From Candidatus Paracaedimonas acanthamoebae (GTDB lineage: Bacteria > Pseudomonadota > Alphaproteobacteria > Caedimonadales > Caedimonadaceae), in the NCBI GenBank assembly GCA_017307065.1, contig JAFKGL010000010.1:133334-197333 (forward strand): 64,000 bases of DNA, read 5' to 3'. Below the pieces are notes generated by a model, which worked only from the letters and a program-made list of their open reading frames with translations, made no database searches and was not told the origin of the DNA. Of this stretch, positions 8,867 to 18,057 are shown piece after piece. Each line of letters starts with the position of its first letter. The stretch's first letter is position 1. The position numbers and the translations under genes were made by a program.

Positions 8867-10498
8867 TCACTTTTTTTGAGATAGAGCAGGAATAAGAGCT
8901 TGGAAATGGGCACCCTCATGATAAATGCAAGCGACCTTTTTTGCTCCTTTCGGAATAAATTTATGAGTTAACTGGAGGTGGGGAGAATAAATATTTATGT
9001 TTCGTTTCTTTAACTCAGCAATGGCAGCGTCGTTCATGACGCGTATAACAGGGACCCAAAGATCTTTTAATATCTGTTCGGCATTAGTTGCCGTTAGCTT
9101 ATCAATATCACTTTCTTGAAGTCCTTTTAATTTCTCCAAAGCTGCAGGGTTCAACGGATCCTTAGAACCATTCTTTTTAAGTTCTTTTAATTTCTGAATA
9201 AACGCATTTTTATAGAAGTCATCAACATTTATTTGAAGCATTTTCAATGCCTCATCAAAATCAATGTAGTCCTGCCTATAAATCCTCAGTTCAATTTCGT
9301 TCAAGAGAGCAATTGCGTCGATTGAACAAGAGTTTCCATCAAGATTATCTCCTTCCTGACCTTGAACATCAGGAACAGCAACCATCATGTTGCCTTTACC
9401 TATATAATCCTTAAGAAAGGTTAAGAAAGCGTCTTCAGTTTCGGCTCTTTCTCTTAAAGAGGCAACCACTTCATTTTCTAGAAGATCGACATTTTTGAGT
9501 TCATCAGAAAGGAGTTTGGGGTCTCTTTTTTCTGGGGCTGGAGATTGAGCTTCAAGTGCTTTATTACGTTTTTCACGAAGCTCATCAATAGTTTTCATTT
9601 CTTCTTGGAAAAGCTTAAAGTTAATAACTGTTTTTAAGCTTTCAGGAAGTTCAGAAGAATTTGCACGAGCTGCATTTATAATTTCATTAGCAATCATTTT
9701 AAGAATGTAAACATTCTTAGAATTCTGTTTTAATAATTCAATTTGTTTCGTGAAATCAAGACCCATAGAGTTAAAGAAGCACCGCATACGGTCTCCAGAC
9801 ACATCTTGCCGTTTAAAGTCTTTCCCCTCGATTATGTACTCACCTTGTGGTTGTCCAGACTTATTGATGGGAGAGGTGTGGACGGAAAGAGAGTCACTAT
9901 TGCCATGTAAGGCAAGAGGTAAATGTTTCGGTTCTTCGAGAACTAAAACAGTGGGAATTGGAGATATTTGTTTCGGGGGGGGACTATTTTTAACAATTGT
10001 TTGACTTGGGGAGGGGGATTTAATAGTAACTTCAAACAACTTGTAACTTATAATATTAAACTCAGATACGCCTGGGTTTGATAGATGATTCATAAAAACA
10101 AGGCGAACTTCTTTAGTAGAGCAGTCAGATGGAAGCCTTAATTTTCCGGTGATAGTGCCGATTTTTTCGTAACTCTCAGAGACTAGAGTAGTTTTCTTGT
10201 CTTTTGAGCAAAAAGCGATGCGAAGGCCTCCTTTCGTAAGCACTACCTCAAAAGTAGCTTCAAGAGATGATTTTTTTACAGGAATAGTAGATTGGGTCTC
10301 AGCCTGAGGATCAGAGGTGCAAGAGCTTGTGATGACTCGAACTCCTGACTTTTCATTTTTTAGGGTTGTACCTTTAGTACAACGGGTTAGAGCATGATGA
10401 GGCATAGGCTTTAGTTCTTCTTCAAGGGGGACACTAGCCTGGGCAAAGGAAGCGCAAATATATAAACTTGCAACAATCCAGTAAAAATTTTTCTTCAT
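8867..10498 (-). CDS. Exported effector-like protein with deubiquitinase-like Cys/His arrangement
   Basis: A 543-residue protein with a Sec signal peptide (residues 1-22, ending FAQAS) and a strong ribosome site (GAAGGAG). Residues about 50-160 look like a beta-rich domain, then a Pro/Ser linker (170-210), then a long helical region (about 240-380). The C-terminal part has DGNSCSIDAI with Cys391 and ends with YHEGAHFQALIP with His527 and His531, 140 residues later. A Cys box after Asp-Gly-Asn and a His followed by an aromatic residue near the end is how OTU and, more loosely, USP cysteine proteases are laid out, but the Asp-to-Cys spacing is one residue longer than in classical OTU. The protease call is inference; the exported, effector-like nature is better supported. 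Same strand as the WASP-like gene 140 bases upstream. Confidence 0.7.
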   Translation of the reverse strand: MKKNFYWIVASLYICASFAQASVPLEEELKPMPHHALTRCTKGTTLKNEKSGVRVITSSCTSDPQAETQSTIPVKKSSLEATFEVVLTKGGLRIAFCSKDKKTTLVSESYEKIGTITGKLRLPSDCSTKEVRLVFMNHLSNPGVSEFNIISYKLFEVTIKSPSPSQTIVKNSPPPKQISPIPTVLVLEEPKHLPLALHGNSDSLSVHTSPINKSGQPQGEYIIEGKDFKRQDVSGDRMRCFFNSMGLDFTKQIELLKQNSKNVYILKMIANEIINAARANSSELPESLKTVINFKLFQEEMKTIDELREKRNKALEAQSPAPEKRDPKLLSDELKNVDLLENEVVASLRERAETEDAFLTFLKDYIGKGNMMVAVPDVQGQEGDNLDGNSCSIDAIALLNEIELRIYRQDYIDFDEALKMLQINVDDFYKNAFIQKLKELKKNGSKDPLNPAALEKLKGLQESDIDKLTATNAEQILKDLWVPVIRVMNDAAIAELKKRNINIYSPHLQLTHKFIPKGAKKVACIYHEGAHFQALIPALSQKK

Positions 10499-10638
10499 AA
10501 TGCTCCTTCAATAAAGATTTAATGTAGCAAGTTTAAGATATTTTATAAAGATCTTATGACTTTTTGTCAATAAATTTATTCATATTCTATCATACCGTTG
10601 GAAAGAAATTTTAGTTTACTAAGAGAATTAAGACAAGA

Positions 10639-13026
10639 TTAATCTTCCCACTCATCATCTAGTTCATCTTCCATTTTCATAGAGCGACGATGAGCTATTA
10701 AGGCGGATTTTAAGTGAGTATCTTCTGGCGTAAATTCTTCAGGTGTTGGAACTGCTGAGGGTGCTTTCTTCAAGTTAATAAGCTGTTTATTATTACGAAT
10801 TTGATCAAGCAAATTTCCTTCTGTGGTTTCTTCTTTTCTTTGAGAAAGTTTCTCACGGATTTCTAAAGATTTTGCGCTTAATTTTTTCGGTTCTTTGGAT
10901 GCTTTAGGTGCCTCTATTATAGTATTATCTACTGAATTTTTAGCAAAAACCGAAGGATAAGTTGCCACAACTTCACCCTCAATGATACCGCGAGCCTCAC
11001 GAATGGAAGACAAAAAGTCCTGACCCCCACTCTTTTTAAGATTGAGTCGGCTCACCGTTTTTTGAGAAGATTTAGCTTCTTCTTGTTCGCTTGATTTTAT
11101 ACAGGCCATAATTGATACTTGATCCGCAAAATCAAAATCCCATTGTTGTTTTTTCTTGTCATAGAATTCGTCAATAAGAGGTTGAAGATTATTTAAAGAT
11201 TGCTCGCTTAAAATTCTTAAATCTTGTTCTGAAAGCCCAAGATCATTCTGATGGTCTTTGAAGGTTTGCAAAATCTCTTCTTTAATAAGAGGCTTATTAT
11301 CATCCTCTTCTTCCCTAGACGTGATGTTTCTTTTTAAAGCACCAAGTAACCCGTCGAAAGACGAAGATGGAAGAATTGGCGATGTTCTGATTGTCATTTG
11401 TGAAGCTGTTGATATAGATTCCAGAGAAAATTCTGAAGAGAAGATCGGTGCCATTTTTTCTATATTTTCATCTGCTTGTATTATAGGAATTGTGTTACTT
11501 TCTTCTGCTTTTTCAGGAGCTTGCAGAATTACAATAGGTCCTTCATAAGACAGAGTTCCTTTATGAAGGGCTTGGGCATTGTTTGCTTCAAGCTCGGTAA
11601 TTTTTTGGGTGCGACCATTTCCTTTAAGAATGCGTTGACGAACTACTTCATCTTTTGTCGGATCAACTTTTTTAAGAGCTTTTTGTATCTGTGATGATTT
11701 TTCTTTAGATTCTCCTGCGAGGGTAACCTTTTTTACTTGATGTTCGGCTGTGGCAGTATTGGCATTTTTGCTGTGACTGACTTTTTGAGCCATGCTTTCG
11801 ACTTCTTGAATTTGCATTGACAAAATTCTTAACGTGAATTTATCGGCACCACTGGCTTTTGCTGTATCAAATTCTGTTTTAAGTTCATCTAGAGTTTTAA
11901 TTTTAGGACTCTCAAGCTTAGATTGGGAAGATGTCTTGAGGAAAGAAGCTCCTTTTTTATGAAGAGAGCGAAGTGTATTAATAACAGCATCTTTCTTTGT
12001 GAGAGGATCGGTTAAAGATGGTTTGGGTTCTTGAGGCACCATTGGTTTTAGTTTCGTGGTTTGAATCAAAGAGAGCAGGTCTGTTTGAAAATCTCTTTGC
12101 TGTTTGGATGATTGCGCAACTTCAGACAAAATTTCTGTAGGTTTGAGGGTTCTAGAGTTTTCCGATTGTTGAGAAGAAACCTCTTTTTGAAGGCACTCTT
12201 CATTTTGAGTTGTTTCAGTTTTAGCGCGACTTGCGAGTGCTTGGGAAAGTTCTTCTCCTACATTTTTGATAAGTATTTGATTTTCAGTTGTAAAAATTTC
12301 TTTCTTTTTCGGAAGATGCCTTTTTACTTCAGCAACGGGATTTTTTTGTGGAGAGCTAGAATCCCCAGGTATTATGGAAGCTTTAGGAATAGGCATGTTT
12401 GTATTATTTGACGTTGTAACCTCGTCTTCTTTTATTGTTAAAGGATCTTCAACGGCAATTTGCAGGGCAACATTTTCATTTGTTATGGTCGTCTGTTGAA
12501 GAGAATCTATTTGTATTTTTGTCGATTCTCTCGTAATAGAAGAGCCCTTATTTTGTCGTGGTCCCGAAGCTAAAATTGTAGAATTAGTACTTAGATTTGC
12601 ATGATTAATAGGAGAAAGAGGAGTGGTGGTAAAACTGTACGCTGTTTTTAAGGGCGTAGAATGTGTTTGTTTACTTATATTCTCTCGCGATAGTCTTTCA
12701 ATGGGGGGAATTAAGAGAGGATGAGCACTGTGAAGAGAGTTCCCCAAAACAGTATTTGAATCTAACGTAATATGCTTTCTTATAGGCAAGTTATCATAAC
12801 GTAAAGCTCTTGTTTTGCTGTTATTTTCACGGATTGTTAAACTATTACTTGGTCCAGCAATTAGGGTGGAAGCTGTATTAGAGTTCTTCACTATTTCTTT
12901 TAAAGCTGGAGGATCTAAAGTAAGAGTTTGTAAAATCTCATTTGAGATTTCCTCAAGTGTTTTAGGTTTGTTAAGAGGATCGCCCATCAATAGGGCGGCT
13001 ATTAATGTGGGGCCAGAGACAGTCAT
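10639..13026 (-). CDS. Large WASP-like protein with WH2-central-acidic (VCA) C-terminus
   Basis: A 795-residue, mostly disordered, Ser/Lys/Glu-rich protein without a signal peptide. The start ATG has GAGGTG six bases upstream. The C-terminal 58 residues resemble the actin-regulating VCA tail of WASP proteins: a WH2-type helix NLLDQIRNNKQLINLKK (738-754), an amphipathic central segment LKSALIAHRRSMKM (772-785), and an acidic end closing in DDEWED with Trp793. N-WASP, from memory, also ends in EWED. Two weaker WH2-like stretches are DFLSSIREARGII (from 670) and GLLGALKRN (from 559). In eukaryotes and in Rickettsia RickA such tails bind actin and activate Arp2/3. Inferred role: an effector acting on host actin, delivered by an unknown route. 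The function call rests on short motifs. Confidence 0.7.
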   Translation of the reverse strand: MTVSGPTLIAALLMGDPLNKPKTLEEISNEILQTLTLDPPALKEIVKNSNTASTLIAGPSNSLTIRENNSKTRALRYDNLPIRKHITLDSNTVLGNSLHSAHPLLIPPIERLSRENISKQTHSTPLKTAYSFTTTPLSPINHANLSTNSTILASGPRQNKGSSITRESTKIQIDSLQQTTITNENVALQIAVEDPLTIKEDEVTTSNNTNMPIPKASIIPGDSSSPQKNPVAEVKRHLPKKKEIFTTENQILIKNVGEELSQALASRAKTETTQNEECLQKEVSSQQSENSRTLKPTEILSEVAQSSKQQRDFQTDLLSLIQTTKLKPMVPQEPKPSLTDPLTKKDAVINTLRSLHKKGASFLKTSSQSKLESPKIKTLDELKTEFDTAKASGADKFTLRILSMQIQEVESMAQKVSHSKNANTATAEHQVKKVTLAGESKEKSSQIQKALKKVDPTKDEVVRQRILKGNGRTQKITELEANNAQALHKGTLSYEGPIVILQAPEKAEESNTIPIIQADENIEKMAPIFSSEFSLESISTASQMTIRTSPILPSSSFDGLLGALKRNITSREEEDDNKPLIKEEILQTFKDHQNDLGLSEQDLRILSEQSLNNLQPLIDEFYDKKKQQWDFDFADQVSIMACIKSSEQEEAKSSQKTVSRLNLKKSGGQDFLSSIREARGIIEGEVVATYPSVFAKNSVDNTIIEAPKASKEPKKLSAKSLEIREKLSQRKEETTEGNLLDQIRNNKQLINLKKAPSAVPTPEEFTPEDTHLKSALIAHRRSMKMEDELDDEWED

Positions 13027-13192
13027 GTTATCACCTCATCAAAAAATTGTTTCTTGATATAAGGATATAGGCATGAGGTTTGAGAAAGAAGTTCCCTTTT
13101 GGCAAAGGAACTTTGCATAATTGTAATCTAACTAAGTTGTTTTTATATCGCTTAGAAAATAAAAAATTTTTAAAAAGTGAGAATTTTTAAAC

Positions 13193-13214
13193 AAAAAGAG
13201 CTTATTTTTAAGCT
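13193..13214 (-). terminator. Intrinsic terminator overlapping the esterase stop codon
   Basis: On the minus strand AGCTTA-AAAA-TAAGCT is followed by CTTTTTG. The stop codon of the esterase gene lies within the left arm and loop, so translation termination and transcription termination sites coincide. The stem is only six base pairs, so efficiency is uncertain. Confidence 0.5.
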
Positions 13215-14137
13215 GATTTTATGATCTTGTGGTGAGAAGGGGCTGCACTGACATTCTCATTCATAAAATGAGATATTTTCTTAAGAGCTATCCTACTTTC
13301 TGGAAGGAATCGTGCAAAGAAAGGCCAAGCATGTGTCATTCCCTCCCATACGTCCACAATAACTTTTACGCCTTGTTCTTCAGCTTTTTGGGCCAATCGA
13401 AGGGCATCGGATAAGAAAACTTCTGAATTACTGACTTGAAGATAGAGAGGAGGATAGCCCTTAAGATCTGCATAAAGAGGCGAAGCCAAAGGCTCATGAG
13501 GAGAAATATTCTTTAAGTAGGATTTGGCAACAAAAGGTAGAACTTCTACGGGGACAAGAGAATCTTTTCTTTTATTTTCTTCTAATGTGTCTCCAGTTAA
13601 AGCTAAATCTGTCCATGGTGAAATACATACAGCAGCACTTGGCAACGGAGTTTTAGCTGATTTTAAAACTCCTAGAGTTGCTAATGTAAGTCCTCCTCCT
13701 GCAGATTCACCTGCAATGATGATTTCTTGTGGGTGGTAAATATCTAGTAACCAGTTATAAGCGGCGACAGCATCTTGTAATGCTGAAGGGAAAGGATGTT
13801 CAGGGGCTAGACGATAATCGATAACATAGACACGCGAATTTGTAAGATGGCTGAAATAACTAAGATAACTTCTGTGCGTTTGAGGTGACCCCATGAAATA
13901 TCCCCCTCCATGAAGATAAAGGGTTACAGAAGAAAAATTTCCGTTCTGTGGGGTGTGAACTTCTGCGGGGATTTTCCCCATCTTAAGAGGGCGCCAATTA
14001 ATACTCGGGTGGGTGTATTTTGACGTGAGTGTTTCAAATAATTTTCTGACTCTAAATAAATCAGATTCGTCTTTAAGTATACGATTAAAGGGAAGGCTTA
14101 AAAGTGTTTCTAAACTATAAAATTGCCAACTATGCAT
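13208..14137 (-). CDS. Alpha/beta hydrolase fold-3 esterase (hormone-sensitive lipase family)
   Basis: The product, about 309 residues, carries the oxyanion-hole motif LHGGGYFMGS, the nucleophile elbow GESAGGG, and later the Asp and His expected of the triad (SNSEVFLSDA and GMTHAWPF). This is the standard layout of bacterial HSL-family carboxylesterases. Substrate is unknown; short acyl esters are typical. An in-frame TTG at 14152 would add five residues, but the ATG at 14137 matches the usual start better. No signal peptide, so cytoplasmic. It stands alone, with its own terminator-like hairpin at the stop codon. Confidence 0.9.
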   Translation of the reverse strand: MHSWQFYSLETLLSLPFNRILKDESDLFRVRKLFETLTSKYTHPSINWRPLKMGKIPAEVHTPQNGNFSSVTLYLHGGGYFMGSPQTHRSYLSYFSHLTNSRVYVIDYRLAPEHPFPSALQDAVAAYNWLLDIYHPQEIIIAGESAGGGLTLATLGVLKSAKTPLPSAAVCISPWTDLALTGDTLEENKRKDSLVPVEVLPFVAKSYLKNISPHEPLASPLYADLKGYPPLYLQVSNSEVFLSDALRLAQKAEEQGVKVIVDVWEGMTHAWPFFARFLPESRIALKKISHFMNENVSAAPSHHKIIKSA

Positions 14138-14261
14138 AGGAGATTCTTTCAAATCACTTTACCTTTATTAATAAACTATTAACGTCATTAAATCAATTTT
14201 AATAAGATAAAAGAGAATACGTGTTGATTGATTTGAATAAAATAAGGGCTTGGGGGTAATT

Positions 14262-15131
14262 CTAAGGCCATTCAACTTGAGGAGGAAGAGACATTAAAAT
14301 TGCGTCAATATTGCCACCCGTTTGAAGGCCAAAACGAGTGCCACGATCATAAAGTAAGTTAAATTCAACATAACGTCCTCGTCTCATGAGTTGATAACGT
14401 CGTTGTTCTGGTATCCACTGTTCAAACATGCGATGACGCACAATCTGAGGATAAATTTTTAAAAAAGTTTTTCCCACATCTTGAGTAAAAGTAAAATCAT
14501 TCTGCCAGTTATTTGTATTAAGATAATCGTAAAAAATACCTCCAGCTCCTCGAGGTTCTTGGCGATGAGGTAAATAAAAATAGTCATCGCAAGCTTTTTT
14601 AAAGTCTGGATAGTAGGTGGAGTTATGTTTGTCGCAAGAGCTTTTTAAAGCATCATGAAAAAAATCGATATCTTCTTGGTAGGGATAGTAAGGTGTGAGA
14701 TCTACGCCTCCGCCAAACCAAGATTTTTGAGTTACAATATGGCGGGTATTCATATGAACAGCAGGGACTAAGGGAGAACACATGTGGGCGACAAGAGAAA
14801 TTCCTGAAGCCCAAAAAGTGGGATCTTGTTCAGTCCCGGGTATTTCTCGACTGAAGGCTGAATTAAATTTTCCCCATACGGTTGAGACGTTGACACCCAC
14901 TTTTTCAAATACACAGCCATGCATTAAAGACATGACACCGCCGCCTCCCTCTGTTCGTTGCCAGGGAGTTTGAATAAATTTTCCCGGCTTTGTGCTGGGA
15001 TGACGGGAAGCATATTCTTCTTCAATATTTTCGAAAGCTTGACAGATTTGATCTCTTAAGGTTTCAAACCAGGAACGAGCTTGTTTTTGAGGTTCAAGAG
15101 ACAAATCACGTTTTTGAGCCTGGTTAAGCAT
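14262..15131 (-). CDS. hemF: Oxygen-dependent coproporphyrinogen III oxidase
   Basis: HemF converts coproporphyrinogen III to protoporphyrinogen IX in haem synthesis, using oxygen. The 289-residue length is normal, and the family signature is obvious: the SWFGGGVDLTPYYP stretch, the HRQEPRGAGGIFYDY stretch and the C-terminal GRYVEFNLLYDRGT. The start overlaps the end of trmL by eight bases, so the two genes are coupled. The choice of the aerobic enzyme agrees with the respiratory bc1 complex later in the window. Confidence 0.97.
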   Translation of the reverse strand: MLNQAQKRDLSLEPQKQARSWFETLRDQICQAFENIEEEYASRHPSTKPGKFIQTPWQRTEGGGGVMSLMHGCVFEKVGVNVSTVWGKFNSAFSREIPGTEQDPTFWASGISLVAHMCSPLVPAVHMNTRHIVTQKSWFGGGVDLTPYYPYQEDIDFFHDALKSSCDKHNSTYYPDFKKACDDYFYLPHRQEPRGAGGIFYDYLNTNNWQNDFTFTQDVGKTFLKIYPQIVRHRMFEQWIPEQRRYQLMRRGRYVEFNLLYDRGTRFGLQTGGNIDAILMSLPPQVEWP

Positions 15132-15576
15132 GAGGGAATCCTTTTATTTGGCGAAGAGCTTCTCCTAAGACCATTGAGGCGGCGATAGCTATATTAATAG
15201 AACGACGCCTGGGGATCATGGGAATTTGAAGATGGTAAGGGCATAAAGTGGCCACGTCTGAGGGAACGCCATCACTTTCACGGCCAAGTAATAATGTATC
15301 ATCTGATTGAAATGCAAAATCATAATAAGGGGTTTGGGCAGCTGGCGTTAGAAGTATAAGACGAGTTTTGCAATTTTGGTAGAAATCTACCCATGAAGGA
15401 TGGCGACGATAATCGCATTCTTGAATATAATCCATCCCGGAACGCTGTAATCGTTGATCGGAAAAGACAAAGCCGCAAGGTTCAATAATATCGAGCCCAA
15501 CATTAAGACATGCCCCTAACCGAAGCAATGTGCCCGTATTCTGTGGAATTTCAGGTTGATAAAGAGCAATTCTCAC
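15124..15576 (-). CDS. trmL: tRNA (cytidine/uridine-34 2'-O)-methyltransferase
   Basis: A SPOUT-class methyltransferase of about 150 residues that methylates the ribose at position 34 of leucine tRNAs. Visible family features: an N-terminal RIALYQPEIPQNTG, LLLGRESDGVP and the C-terminal knot segment ending SINIAIAASMVLGEALRQ. A GTG at 15574-15576 places the conserved RIALYQPE directly after the initiator, as in other TrmL proteins. An ATG at 15598-15600 in the same frame would add eight residues and overlap the upstream gene. Overlaps hemF by eight bases at its end. Confidence 0.92.
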   Translation of the reverse strand: MRIALYQPEIPQNTGTLLRLGACLNVGLDIIEPCGFVFSDQRLQRSGMDYIQECDYRRHPSWVDFYQNCKTRLILLTPAAQTPYYDFAFQSDDTLLLGRESDGVPSDVATLCPYHLQIPMIPRRRSINIAIAASMVLGEALRQIKGFPHA

Positions 15577-15581
15577 GGTTT

Positions 15582-16628
15582 TTAAGTACCAACCTTCCAA
15601 AGCTTTAAGAAATTTTTGAGTGAAAAATGGGGATGCTGTTGAAAAAAGTGAGGAGGATTTTGCATGATGCCTTGATCCCAGACAGCTTCAATTCCCAACA
15701 TTCCTTTCAAGGGAAAGTCTAAAAGAGGATATCGTAGATCATAAAGTCGTACTTTAATTTCTCTATCGGTCTTTGTAATTTCAGCAAACGTCTGATGTTC
15801 GGCAAACCATTCAAATATTTTTCCAATAGAGGATTGTTTAAGGTAATTAATTTGAGGGGTGTCAGGTTCTTGAGCGCATTGCCATGTTAAAGGGTGAGGC
15901 GTGAGAGTATTAACTTCTGTTACGCATACATTGCGACCTTCTCGAGCAACGACATGGCGTCTGTAAGGTTGGAACAGAAGAGGATAACTCTGAAGATCTG
16001 AAACTGCTTGGTGGCGTGCGTTTAGATCCTCACGTGCATAGGCAAGAGCTTTATTGTTCAGGTGCCATCCATAAAAAAGGAAGGCTGTTGAAAAAAATAG
16101 GGCTAAGATAGCTAAGGGTTGAGCTAGAAAAAGAGGTCGCCCATTTGACCTGAAGATCCCTACCATGACGGCGAGAAAAAGAGGGAAAGTGTATCGCCAA
16201 TCGATAATAGAGACAGCATTAATAGCATATCGGTGATTTGAAAAAGGGGCCAATAATTGTGTTCCGTAGCCTGTAAAAAGGTCAAGTAAAGGATGTGTAA
16301 GAAGAACTAAACTCATCAATAACATCCATGAAAATAAGCATTCTCGACCCCCTTGTGGATGTTTATAAAGTCGACGTTTTTTTGTGTAATGACGCCAAAT
16401 GAAATAACCAAGAAACATGCCAACTAAAGGGCCAAACCAAAGAGAATGAGTGATGCCCCGATGATATTTTAAGTTAGCAATGGGGTTCGTAATATATCCA
16501 ATAATCACATCAAGATCAGGAACGAGTGCGCCTAAACCTCCCCAAAGAAGGGCAGGACGACCGAGTTTTTTCTGAAAGCCAGCTTGACCAATTGTTGCCC
16601 CTAAAAGGCTATGTGTGACGAGATCCAT
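15582..16628 (-). CDS. YdjM-like membrane-bound metal-dependent hydrolase
   Basis: A membrane protein of about 348 residues whose N-terminal half has the YdjM/YbcI (DUF457) metal-site motifs: THSLLGA, a PDLD pair, HRGITHSLWFG and THPLLDLFTGYG. These lie at the edges of four or five predicted helices. The C-terminal 150 residues are soluble and less conserved. The family is described as LexA-regulated, membrane-bound metal-dependent hydrolases in enterobacteria, but no substrate is known. I chose the ATG at 16628 over one at 16676, which would sit inside the transporter gene and add an atypical tail. Confidence 0.85.
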   Translation of the reverse strand: MDLVTHSLLGATIGQAGFQKKLGRPALLWGGLGALVPDLDVIIGYITNPIANLKYHRGITHSLWFGPLVGMFLGYFIWRHYTKKRRLYKHPQGGRECLFSWMLLMSLVLLTHPLLDLFTGYGTQLLAPFSNHRYAINAVSIIDWRYTFPLFLAVMVGIFRSNGRPLFLAQPLAILALFFSTAFLFYGWHLNNKALAYAREDLNARHQAVSDLQSYPLLFQPYRRHVVAREGRNVCVTEVNTLTPHPLTWQCAQEPDTPQINYLKQSSIGKIFEWFAEHQTFAEITKTDREIKVRLYDLRYPLLDFPLKGMLGIEAVWDQGIMQNPPHFFQQHPHFSLKNFLKLWKVGT

Positions 16629-16638
16629 TTGAAATATT

Positions 16639-17904
16639 TTACCCCACCCAATATAGAATTCCAACGATTGTACCACTCATACAGCTTGATAATGTGCCTG
16701 CAATAACAGCTTTGAACCCAAGAGCAATAATTTCACTTCTTCTCTCAGGAGCCATAGTACCGAGGCCTCCAATTTGAATGCCAATACTCGAGAGATTCGC
16801 AAAACCACAAAGAGCATAAACCATAATAAGATCGCTATGTTTACTTAGAAGGTGTTTTGGTAATGCCGCCAATTCGATAAAGGCAATCACTTCGTTTAGA
16901 ACAGTTTTGGTTCCAAGAAGATTTCCAGCAATACTGGCTTCATTCCATGAAATCCCCATCAGCCACGTCACAGGAGACATCATGAGGCCTAAAATTCGTT
17001 GTAGAGTTATTGGCGCTCCTGCAATATTCGGAAAGCATTCCAAAATTGTATTAACAAGAGCCACAAGAGCTAAAGTCACGATTAACATTGCAATGATATT
17101 CAAGTAAAGTTTCATACCATCGCTTGCGCCTTGAGAAATAGCATCCATTGAGCCTGAAAAATTATAAGGATTGATAAGTTCTCCACTAGAAGGGGTCTCT
17201 GCTTGAGGCACCATTAAACGCGAAATAGTGATGGCGGCAGGAATGCTAATGATTGACGCAGTTAGAATGTGGCTAATAGGATTATCTACTGTATTTTCGA
17301 GAATGGTGCTGTATACGACCATAATAGAGGCAGAAGTTGTTGCCATACCCGCAGTCATGACGGAAAATAATTCACTGCGGCTCAATTTTGTGAAATAAGG
17401 CCGAATGAGAAGTGGTGCTTCAGTTTGTCCTAAAAATACCTTGGCAGCAGCGCAAACCCCAAGAGCGCCTCCAACATTTAAAGTTCGCTGTAAAACTAAA
17501 GAAAAACCGCGGACAAGAAAAGGTAAAATACGCCAATGAAAGAGAAGCATTGAAATAGCACTAATCACGATCAACATAGGAAGTGCCTGAAAAGCAAATA
17601 TAAAAGTTGAGGCGCTATCATCTATCAAAAAAGGAACTGTTCCACCTCCTAGATAACCAAAAACAAATTTGGTCGCTTCGCAAGTGGCATCTTTCAAGGT
17701 CCCAATACCTCTGCTGATAAGAAGAAAGGCTTTATTGATGATGTCGATTTTCATAATGAGAAAAGCAAGAATAAATTGCGCAGAAATGCCAATAAAAGTG
17801 AATTTGAAATTAACATTTCGGCGATTCTCACTGATAAGCCATGAGAAAAATAAAAAGACAGAGAGTCCCAAAATTGCTTGAAGTATAGACGCGAGCGAGG
17901 TCAT
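16639..17904 (-). CDS. NupC-type concentrative nucleoside transporter
   Basis: A 421-residue inner-membrane protein of the CNT family, which imports nucleosides with protons or sodium. The core motifs FLGQTEAPLLIRPY and the later GISWNEASIAGNLLGTK are the conserved substrate and ion binding segments, and CGFANLSSIGIQIGG is the third signature. Length and about ten hydrophobic segments fit. For a host-associated bacterium this is a likely route for scavenging host nucleosides, which is inference. Divergent from rmuC across a 152-base promoter region. Confidence 0.94.
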   Translation of the reverse strand: MTSLASILQAILGLSVFLFFSWLISENRRNVNFKFTFIGISAQFILAFLIMKIDIINKAFLLISRGIGTLKDATCEATKFVFGYLGGGTVPFLIDDSASTFIFAFQALPMLIVISAISMLLFHWRILPFLVRGFSLVLQRTLNVGGALGVCAAAKVFLGQTEAPLLIRPYFTKLSRSELFSVMTAGMATTSASIMVVYSTILENTVDNPISHILTASIISIPAAITISRLMVPQAETPSSGELINPYNFSGSMDAISQGASDGMKLYLNIIAMLIVTLALVALVNTILECFPNIAGAPITLQRILGLMMSPVTWLMGISWNEASIAGNLLGTKTVLNEVIAFIELAALPKHLLSKHSDLIMVYALCGFANLSSIGIQIGGLGTMAPERRSEIIALGFKAVIAGTLSSCMSGTIVGILYWVG

Positions 17905-18057
17905 TAAAATCTCCCAAAGTGCAAAAATTAAGCTAATTTCAGACTCGTATAGACTTATTTACAAGAGTAGTCCATATTGCTTCATAACGCAAAGTTAGCA
18001 TTTATGCAAATTATTTGAGTTTTACAAAAAAACTCAGAAAATAGAGGATCCATTATT

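Noticed and set aside
11258..11694. Opposite-strand frames inside the WASP-like gene
   Set aside because: They are complements of a Ser/Lys-rich coding sequence, with no ribosome site and no protein-like motif.
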